A stretch of 64,000 nucleotides of DNA from Beverwykella pulmonaria (Eukaryota; Ascomycota; Dothideomycetes; Pleosporales; Melanommataceae), in NCBI GenBank assembly GCA_001599595.1, contig BCHH01000019.1:2411-66410 (forward strand). Direction: 5' to 3'. Within the stretch, counting starts at the first letter, position 1. Each line of letters starts with the position of its first letter. Positions 56,231-64,000 of this stretch are shown here, in pieces. A model generated the notes under the pieces. That model searched no databases. It was not told the DNA's origin and was given only the letters and a program-made list of their open reading frames with translations. The translations under genes and the position numbers were made by a program.

Positions 56231-57184
56231 ATGGACGTCAAAGAAGTTGATCTCCGTGGCAAAGCTATCTCCAAGGCCATGAACGAAAATGAACCAAGTG
56301 CTTCTTTGATAAAGCTCCTCAACGACCTGAAAACTGGCGTCAAAGCGACCGAGGACCTCTTGCGCCAGACTAAAATCGGCGTCACGGTCAACCGGCTGCG
56401 CGCCCACAAGGACCCCTCAGTGTCGAAGTTGGCACAGGAGCTGGTTCTAAAGTGGAGGGATGAGGTCAACAAGCTAAAGAAGAAGGGAGGGCCAGTCAAG
56501 GCAACAGCGGCAAACGGCACCGCATCCCCGGCCCCGCCTTCTGGGACCCAGTCCCCCGCTCCTCCGAAGCGGAAGCACAACGTAGACCCAGAAAAGCGCT
56601 CGCACAAGACAGATAAGGTGGACTTCCATGTTACCGGGCAGGAAGCGCGCGACCAGTGCGTTAGGCTGATGTACGACGGCCTCGCGCTCATGACCGACGA
56701 ACGTCAGTATTCCACATGCATTACACACAGACAAGCATACTAACGGGTTACTCCAGTCCCCGAAGACGTGCTCGCAGTCGCCAAGCAAGTTGAACTCGCC
56801 GCCTGGGCCAATGCTGACAGCAAAAATAACGAAGCCTACCGATCCAAAATCCGCTCTCTCTTCCAAAACCTCAAGAACAAGTCTAACCCGGGTCTGCGCA
56901 AGAACGTGCTCTCTGGCCAAATCCCCCCCAAGCGCTTTGTCACCATGACGCACGAAGAGCTTAAGTCCGCCGAGCGCCGCGCAAAAGACAAAGAACTCGA
57001 GAAGGAGAACATGAACAAGGCCATGGTCGCCGAAGTCGAGAAGGCAATTTCAAAGGAGTTCCAGTGCAGCAAATGCAAGAAGAAGATGGTCAGCTACAGT
57101 CAGGCGCAGACGAGGTCTGCTGATGAACCGATGACCACGTTCTGCGAGTGCATGAATTGCGGTAACCGCTGGAAGTTCTCTTGA
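56231..57184 (+). CDS. dst1: Transcription elongation factor TFIIS
   Basis: Two exons, 56231..56702 and 56757..57184, give 299 aa. The 54-bp intron contains a perfect ACTAAC branch point. TFIIS rescues backtracked RNA polymerase II by stimulating transcript cleavage. The N-terminal LW/TFIIS-N domain is at about 5-80 (L-L-N-D-L-K ... T-E-D-L-L-R-Q-T-K-I-G). A Pro/Ser linker precedes the central polymerase-binding domain (about 130-245, K-I-R-S-L-F-Q-N-L-K-N). The C-terminal zinc ribbon has C-S-K-C, the catalytic Asp-Glu in S-A-D-E-P and C-x-x-C-G-N-R-W. Length and domain order match the family. Confidence 0.96.
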
Positions 57185-57750
57185 GCAGTCTCTTGAACGG
57201 TATCTGCGGATGAGGATTGCGGATAAGCTAGTTTCTCTGCGTGTACGATTGAGTTTTAGGATAGTAGCAGTGGGCGTTTTTATTAGGTTGGGCATGGGGG
57301 AGGCGTCAGTGTGAAGACGGTTCACATTGGTTTTATCTTTCTTTGGCTGCGATTGCACCCAATCACCAGGTCTCTGGGCTACCATTTCTTTGAGGTATGC
57401 TTCGACCTAGGGTTCTGCCTCCTTTTGAGGCTACTTGAAATCTTGCCTTTCAGGACTTGCAATAAGATTGTGTGGACTGGGGCTTAGGCTATAAGCTATT
57501 TCTCTTACATCTGCTGTCTTGAAATGAGATCAAAAGCGAGGTGAAGAACAGAGAAATCCAGAAGAGTAGACTGTCTGAAATGTATACATACCCATAATGT
57601 TTGATTAGAAGCACACAGAAGGAAAGGGCCATCGTTGATGTAATGTAAATAGAAGAATTGACAAGCCTCATACCGAACACACCGTTACTCCATTCCATTT
57701 TCCTACCCTTAAATACATGCACTCTTCACACATACATGCCCCTGATCTCC
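57185..57750. other. Convergent 3' region
   Basis: 3' UTR space between TFIIS (+) and utp12 (-). No gene is seen. Confidence 0.55.
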
Positions 57751-60676
57751 CTACGCAACATCAATAAAAGCCCTCTTCCTCACCTCCTTCTTGCTTTCCC
57801 TTTCCTCCACGTCTTCTAACCTCACAATCCCCATTTCATCAACCCTCTCGCCCACAAACCTGACCGCCGCAACATTAAACCCAATCAGATCCTTCGTTCC
57901 GCCCAACGCCCCTCTCAACTTTCCCCTCATATCCTCTAGCCCACTCTTTAGCTCCCGACTCGCGACAATCTGCTTCTGGTGCGTTTTCAGCATGAAGAAT
58001 AGCACGCGGCACGTCAGCGTGATGTTCCACTGTCGTTCAACCCAGATTGCGATGAATGTGAACAAGGGGTTGAGGGAAGCGAAGGGAAGAACGAGTAAAG
58101 CGTCGTGGAGCTGCGCGAAGGGAATTTTGGACAGAGTGTTCAGGACGTGTCGCTCTGCGGATATATTTCCCAGCGCGAGGAAGAGCGGGTTGCGCTGTGG
58201 AGGCGCGAGCTTGGGGTTTGTGAGTTTCTGCTCGTTCCATTCGCGAACGAGTTCTAGGTCTGCGAGACCCAGTTCGAGCGCTTCGGCGATACGCTCCCCG
58301 GCTGTGAGCGTCGATATAGTTTGTTTAGAGGCCGCAACTGCTTCGGCGGATTCGCCCATGAGATTGGAGTCGTCTTCGAGGTTCTCTGCGAGGGTGCGCT
58401 CGTAGAGTTCTTCTAACTCGCGCTCGCGCTCTTCCTCGAGGAAGATGGGTTCATCGGAGCGGGTCCAGATTCGTATGCTCTTATCATGAGATGCTGTGAC
58501 TATGAAATCGCCTGTTCGAGACACGGTCATCGCCCAGATTTCGCCGTGGTGGCCTTTGAATTTCTGGATCTGCTCGAATTTGTCCCCATCCCAGCTCTTG
58601 ATCATCTTATCTTTGCTTGCGCTGAAAAAGATGTGCTTTTCATCGGCTTCGACGGGATGTGGGATGAAGGAAATTTGCATGATACTGTCCTCGTGGCCAA
58701 AGAGGGCTTTGTGGCAGTCGCCGAAGTCGAGACCCCAGATTCGAATGTTTTTGTCCGCGCTGCAGGTCGCGATCAGCTTGCTGTCGCTGGAGATGGACAT
58801 GTTGAGGACCGGGAGCTTGTGGCCGTAGAGATTGAGGAAGAGTTTTAAAGAGTCAACGAAGAAGACTTTGACGGTGTTGTCAAGAGTGGCTACGGCGATA
58901 AGCCTTGAGTCAGGAGAGAACTGCACACTGAGGACATCGTCGTTGACTTTGAGGATGCGAGATTGGATGAGCTTGAGGCGAGGAGTTGTGCGTCTGGTTC
59001 CGGGAATCTCTTCTTCGACGATTTCGAATTTCCAGAACTTGACTGACTTATCTGCACTTCCAGTGACAAGAGATTTGCCGTCGGGGTGGACCTGCATTGT
59101 CCATACAGCGCCCTCGTGTGCAGAGATCGTGTCGAGCAATGACGAAGCAGCAATATCGTACAATTCGACATTGCCCTCTTTGGTTCCCACAACTACGATC
59201 TTGTCTCCTGGAAGAAAGGCACAGCAGAGCGCGTAGCCGCACTCCAACGTCCTGAGGCAGTTTTGTGTTCGAATATTCCATATTTTCAGCCCTCCACTAG
59301 ATGCAGATGCTAGCATGCGGTCGTCTGAACTTAAAGCCAACGCCCTGATATCGTTCCTGTGCCCTGAAAGTTCTACCGAGAGTGATCTGGTGTAGTCTGG
59401 CACGTCATCACTCTTGCTTTTGCCCCTCGGGGGAATCTCGTACACGTCGATGAGGTTGTTACTGGTTCCAACTAGCAGTTGGAGTTTCTTGGAACCCTTG
59501 ATCTGCATCCAGGAGACGGATCGTACCTTTCCAGCTGTTCGTAGGGTGACATAGGGTGTTATGACATCTGCAATTCCTGCATCTGCGATATTCACCTTTT
59601 CGTCATCAGCCTCGGCTTCCTCATCCTTCCCTTCGATCTTCGCTTTTTCTCGCCTTCTTTTCCTCTTACGGGCCAAGACCTTCTGTACTTCTCCTTCGGA
59701 CCGTATCCGCCAGATCTCAACCGCCTTTTCTGATCCATGTATCGCGATATAATCGGATTTGGCGTAGAACGCGATCCCTAGAGTCCTATCTTTTCCTTGT
59801 CGATACAGCACCCCTCTTTCGTGAAGATATCGCTGTTCCGCTCCATCAGCTATCGACGAGCTGGCGCCTCGGAGGCTAACGAGATCGATGGACCAGACTT
59901 TGAGTTCTCCGTCGTTTCCAGCGGTCATGCACTTGCTTCCATCGGGTGACACTCCCAAAGCCCAGCACTCTCCGCTCGACTGCGCGACATGAGTCTCGAT
60001 GCAGTGCTGTGTATTCACGTCCCAGATTTTGATGAGAGCATCTTTGCTTGTCGAAAGGAGAAATGTCTGGGCTGTGTCCGTTTCCATGTCTGTGCTACGA
60101 TCTTCATCTGATTCTCCTACTTTTGGATGTAAAAACTGTAGGCCGGTGATCTGCCCTTTGTGACCTCTGAGCTTGAACAACCCAACCTCTGAAATCAGAT
60201 CCCAAATCACAATGTCCGTATCTCGCGCGCCACTTGCTAGTCGCACACCCGATTTATCGAAGGTCAGTACTGTGATGGCCGATTTGTGTCCGTTGAAGCT
60301 TATGATAGCTGTGGCCGTTCTTGAATCCCAGATGCGTATGCTTCCATCCGCATAGCCAACTGCGAAGACATCTGGGTCTACGTCACTCCGGCATATCGCG
60401 GTGACCTCTTCTGTGCAAGCCGAATCGCGCCACCGACTCAGTAATTCTCCCTTCTTCACATCCCAACACAAAACTTCCTCGTTCGAAGCTGCGTAGGCGC
60501 GACCAGCTCCGGCGGGTCGATTTGATCCAGGTTGTGTGACTCCCTCAGAACTCCAGACGATATTTGAAGTAGCGGTTGCAACGATGCCGAACGAATCGGT
60601 TTGCTCATACTTGCTGTCACAGTTGGTGTGGATTCAGCAGAAGCGCAATGAGTACTTACCTGTACGTCTTGACCAT
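57751..60676 (-). CDS. utp12: Utp12/Dip2, U3 snoRNP WD40 protein
   Basis: Two exons, complement(57751..60613, 60660..60676), give 959 aa. The first coding exon is only 17 nt (M-V-K-T-Y plus two bases). The 46-bp intron has a GTAAGT donor. The protein continues K-Y-E-Q-T-D-S-F-G-I-V-A, the usual family start. Two WD40 propellers follow, with many G-H...W-D/I-W repeats (for example L-A-S-G-A-R-D-T-D-I-V-I-W-D, V-T-G-S-A-D-K-S-V-K-F-W). A charged linker near 290-320 (K-R-K-R-R-R-E-K) separates them. The C-terminal helical Utp12 domain is at about 790-930. It is a subunit of the UTP-B module in the 90S pre-ribosome, needed for 18S rRNA maturation in the nucleolus. Confidence 0.95.
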
Positions 60677-61000
60677 GATGGCCCTTTAGTGACTAGAAAT
60701 GGAGGATTCGAGGTCGGAGAAAGGATTTTAATGACGGGCTAGCGTTGTTACAGCCATTCCATTTCCTTATAACGGTGTAGAAGGTATGCGCTGCTGTTGC
60801 TGGAAGATGTTGCAACTTTTTGGAGCTTTCGAACTTTTTTTCCAAGTCTCCTCCCCCACAAGTTCAGCCACAGCCGCCACACTGCGCCCGCGCTTTCCCA
60901 GCCCACATCACTCCTCCGAGCCTCCGCCTTCAATTCACAGCTTACAGCTATCCGCCGTCCCCACACACGCCTCTCTGCCTGCAGCAGTCGCCGAGCAGCC
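60677..61000. promoter_or_regulatory. Divergent promoter utp12/ARPC2
   Basis: 324 bp between the start codons of the two genes. The side near ARPC2 is pyrimidine-rich. Confidence 0.55.
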
Positions 61001-62214
61001 ATGCTCCTCCTCGATTACCAGAACGTCCTCATCGAGTCCCTCCTGAAAGACCGCTTTTCAGGGTATGCATTACCCCGCCGCCTGCTCCCACCATCGAGGT
61101 AGCTAACATACTACAGTGGCCCCCCCGTTTCAATCGACCAGGTGGTCTCCGACTTCGATGGCGTAACCTTCCACATCTCCACCCCGGAAGTGAAGACCAA
61201 GATCCTTGTCTCGATTTCGGTCAAGTGTTTCCCGGAATTGGTGCAATACGGAGCGCAGGCAGTACTGGAGCGAGAATATGGACCCTATATTGTGGCCCCG
61301 GAATCTGGCTACGACTTCTCCGTGCTGGTAGACTTGGAGAATCTTCCAGACGACGAAGGTGGGATGGTCTGAATGCCAAGGGACCGAGGATATGCTGACA
61401 AGGTGCAGAAGGAAAGGATGGTCTCGTTCGCCGCATATCCCTCCTCAAGCGCAACGCAATGGCCGCGCCTTTCGAGCAGGCATTCGATGAGTTCCACCAG
61501 CTTCAGGAGGAAGCATCCAAGTACACATCTGAGGCGGCCCCGCAGGGCGTAATGGAGGGCGGCGAGACGCGCGCGATCCATTACCGGGAAGAAGAAGCGA
61601 TCTATATCAAAGCTAGTCACGACCGAGTCACCGTCATATTTTCTACAGTGTTCCGGGAAGAGACAGATAGAATATTCGGAAAGGTTTTCTTGCAGGCAAG
61701 TAATTCTCACAAGCAACCGTACGGATTGGATATTGACAATATATCAAGGAATTCGTTGATGCCAGACGGCGGGCTATCCAAAACGCGCCCCAAGTGCTCT
61801 TCCGGAATGAACCCCCACTAGAACTTCAGAATGTCCCTGGGATAAACAATTCTGGATCTGGTGAAATCGGTTACATCACATTCGGTTTGTGCACAACTAC
61901 TCCATGCTCACAGCGATCACTAACAACTGCAGTCCTGTTCCCTCGACATCTAACCAAACAACGGCGAACGGAGGTCATCTCACACATCCAAACCTTCCGA
62001 GATTACTTCCATTACCACATCAAGGCTTCCAAGGCGTACATTCACTCCAGAATGCGGAGACGGACAGCCGATTTCCTTCAGGGTAAGTGCCTACCAACAT
62101 TGGTATCTGGGAGGTTGAGCTAACAACCATCTAGTGCTGCGCAGAGCCCGCCCAGAAAGCGAAGAGAAAGAACGCAAGACAGCGAGTGGACGGACATTCA
62201 AAGTGCAATCTTGA
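61001..62214 (+). CDS. arc35: Arp2/3 complex subunit ARPC2 (p34)
   Basis: Six exons, 61001..61062, 61117..61358, 61409..61695, 61749..61884, 61933..62082 and 62135..62214, give 318 aa. The protein starts M-L-L-L-D-Y-Q-N and contains D-F-D-G-V-T-F, F-S-T-V-F-R-E-E-T-D-R-I-F-G-K-V-F-L-Q-E-F, D-A-R-R-R-A-I-Q-N-A-P-Q-V, and the C-terminal F-P-R-H-L ... Y-F-H-Y-H-I-K-A-S-K-A-Y-I-H-S-R-M-R. These are hallmarks of ARPC2, the core subunit that with ARPC4 supports branched actin nucleation at endocytic patches. Introns are 48-54 bp; the third uses a GCAAGT donor (GC-AG). Using the GT two bases later breaks the frame, and the GC donor gives F-L-Q|E-F-V as expected. Confidence 0.94.
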
Positions 62215-62594
62215 GTATTTTCCACCGCGTGTTCATCGGAGGAGAAAGGGAGCTGGTAAATGTGTACCCATAGGCCTCCCATGGTGAGCGGAAAGACCGT
62301 GAAAGAAGCACGATTTTGGATGTTGGTCAGTGGAACGACTACGGAATCGAATCAAAGTCTTCGACTAGTTTTGGGTCCACGACCAGGTAGAAGAAGTCCA
62401 TAGATAAAACATCTCAACAGGGAAATATTTTCTCCAAGTTATCCCCAATACTTCTAGACTTGGAATGAATTGGTGTGGTCGTGAATTGCATACCGCGCTC
62501 GGACCACCTTGAATTTCAGACGCCATCCGCAGATGAACTCAAACCCAGGTTTTTCTAAACCCAGCTCGAGCAAGCTCCCAACACCTCACTCACC
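62215..62594. other. Tandem intergenic spacer
   Basis: 380 bp between ARPC2 and dynamitin, both on the plus strand. It probably contains the 3' UTR and the next promoter. Confidence 0.55.
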
Positions 62595-63887
62595 ATGACT
62601 GAAGCAACAAAACCGAAATACGAGAGCCTTCCCGGCATCGATACTGCGCCCGACGTCTACGAAACCCCCGACCTTGCTGAAGATGTCTCAACAATCCAAG
62701 CTTCCACCGCTGTCTCGGAATCAGAAGAAGGCGACTCGGATGAGGACGAGTCTGCAATCAGACACCAACGCCTACAGACAGACCAAGCACGGAATCGCTT
62801 CCAGCCCTCGCGTGTCGACGCTTACGGTGTAGACTTCTCAGACAACATCAGCGCCCAGCGGCGCTCCTACCGCACATCAACACGGACCCAACGGCGGCGA
62901 GGCGAGGTACTGGGCGAAGATAGTGATGAGGAGAAGGAGTCATTCTCAAGGAAGCTTATGCGAGTGAAGAGGGAGATGCAGGAGCTGGAGCAGGAGTACG
63001 AGGGCAGGGTGCAGTCGGGCGACCAGAGCAAGATTGAAGAGCGGGACCCCAAGGAGGTTATGGAGTTTATCAGTGACAAAGTGGACTATATATATGCAAT
63101 GCGAAGAGGAGGCGTGCGAGGTGCGGAGCCGCTACTGGAGAGGACCATGGCCAAGTTCAACAGCTACCCTGCTTTTGGGCCCTCGCCGCGCATTACGAAG
63201 GCTATTGAGCGGCAGCCGCCGCTGCCGGGGAGCCAGATACAGAAGTCGCAGCTGGACTATGTGCTCGATCAGGCTGCAGAATTTGACGCTCGCCTGACAG
63301 GCCTGGAGAAAGCGCTGGGGTTGAACGGAAACACGATGCCGGAGCTGGGTGAAAATGCGCCGTTCCCGGTGTTCACTACTTTGGAGAAGCTGGAAAAGAC
63401 GGTGTCCACGATGGCAGATGCTTCATCAGGAAATCTCGAGGCTGCAGCCCTTCAAGTCAAGAAGATGATTCACGACGCAGACCACCTTAAGGAGACGCGG
63501 CAGGAAGCATCGCGGGGCTCCCCAGAACCAACCGCCAACGGAAGGACGAGGCGCACGGCTGACCAGGAAGCCAAAGTCAACGCACTCTACGGTACTCTCC
63601 CCACTATCGATAAGCTCTCCCCGCTTCTCCCACTCGTCCTTGACCGTTTACGTACACTCCGCCTCGTGCACACCAGCGCGTGGCAGGCCGATGAAGTCCT
63701 CACAGAACTTGAGCACCGCCAATCAAAGCAAGAAGACGAGATCCAAAAGTGGAAGATCTCGCTGGAGAATGTGGAGCGCGATGTCAAGGTGTGCGAGCAG
63801 AGTCTGCAGCATAATATGAAGGTCGTGGGGGATTTGGTGAGGGGGCTGGAAGAGAGGGTTGGGAAGCTGCCACTCGGAGAGGTATGA
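62595..63887 (+). CDS. Dynactin p50 subunit (dynamitin)
   Basis: A single exon of 430 aa. The N-terminus is acidic with the dynamitin-type start K-Y-E-S-L-P-G-I-D-T-A-P-D-V-Y-E-T-P-D. Coiled coils follow (about 110-145, K-L-M-R-V-K-R-E-M-Q-E-L-E-Q-E-Y, and several C-terminal stretches). Y-V-L-D-Q-A-A-E-F-D-A-R-L-T-G-L-E-K-A-L-G matches the central family motif. Dynamitin builds the shoulder of dynactin, which links dynein to cargo; fungal mutants in dynactin subunits have nuclear-migration defects. Start chosen at 62595, just after an untranslated leader. Confidence 0.93.
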   Translation: MTEATKPKYESLPGIDTAPDVYETPDLAEDVSTIQASTAVSESEEGDSDEDESAIRHQRLQTDQARNRFQPSRVDAYGVDFSDNISAQRRSYRTSTRTQRRRGEVLGEDSDEEKESFSRKLMRVKREMQELEQEYEGRVQSGDQSKIEERDPKEVMEFISDKVDYIYAMRRGGVRGAEPLLERTMAKFNSYPAFGPSPRITKAIERQPPLPGSQIQKSQLDYVLDQAAEFDARLTGLEKALGLNGNTMPELGENAPFPVFTTLEKLEKTVSTMADASSGNLEAAALQVKKMIHDADHLKETRQEASRGSPEPTANGRTRRTADQEAKVNALYGTLPTIDKLSPLLPLVLDRLRTLRLVHTSAWQADEVLTELEHRQSKQEDEIQKWKISLENVERDVKVCEQSLQHNMKVVGDLVRGLEERVGKLPLGEV

Positions 63888-64000
63888 GTGCAGCAGGTGG
63901 GAAGCATTGTAAGACGCGTCTTCCTAAAGCTGTTCTGCGTAGGTCACCGGAGTGAGGCGGGGCGATTCCCTTCTACATGATATCCGGATGAGAGGTCGAC
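63888..64000. other. 3' flank at window edge
   Basis: The last 113 bp follow the dynamitin stop codon. No further feature is visible. Confidence 0.5.

Overview
The window reads as a chromosome segment from a filamentous ascomycete (Pezizomycotina), most likely a Dothideomycete. The introns are short (about 40-96 bp) and mostly GT-AG with CTAAC/CTGAC-type branch points. The gene set is typical of that group: CreB, Scm3 with Myb and C2H2 modules, a FlbC-like factor, LCL3, an Alt a 7-like flavodoxin protein, a HET-domain gene, a DUF3176 relic and CBM18 proteins. Exon joins were worked out by hand from splice signals, reading frame and family resemblance. No transcript data were available.

Positions 1 to about 10.5 kb are an accessory-looking region. 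It starts with a 15-bp satellite and a decayed array of about 59 bp. Next come a two-exon gene fusing a nucleoside-phosphorylase-like domain to a hydrophobic/coiled-coil tail, a broken BCS1-type AAA ATPase and a broken DUF3176 membrane-protein gene. The DUF3176 copy carries a 768-bp hAT-like MITE with a perfect 8-bp target duplication. A three-exon secreted chitin-binding gene and 2.4 kb of repeat-rich intergenic DNA follow. The stop codons in the relics are consistent with RIP-type C-to-T change.

From about 10.5 kb onward the window is mostly conserved housekeeping and regulatory genes. In order: a WrbA/Alt a 7-like quinone reductase (-), an F-box/LRR-like protein (-), Atg6/Beclin (-) divergent from the CENP-A chaperone Scm3 (+), mitochondrial arginine-specific carbamoyl-phosphate synthase large subunit (-), LCL3 nuclease (-), an LSD1-type histone demethylase with HMG box (+), CreB deubiquitinase (+), the small ER-Golgi protein Yos1 (-, four small exons), a HET protein (+), a hybrid histidine kinase (+), a FlbC-like C2H2 factor (+), Eaf6 (-) divergent from TFIIS (+), Utp12/Dip2 (-) divergent from Arp2/3 subunit ARPC2 (+), and dynamitin (+). 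There is no operon logic. The functional pairings are divergent promoters of about 320-350 bp.

The most striking observation is in the quinone reductase. Its stop codon sits in the classic readthrough context UGA-CUA-G. The same frame stays open for 52 more codons and ends in a CaaX box (C-E-I-M), which suggests a minor isoform that is lipid-anchored. Also notable are the phosphorylase/coiled-coil fusion, the MITE with its intact footprint, a 14-nt micro-exon that splits the catalytic Cys codon of CreB, and a GC-AG intron in ARPC2.
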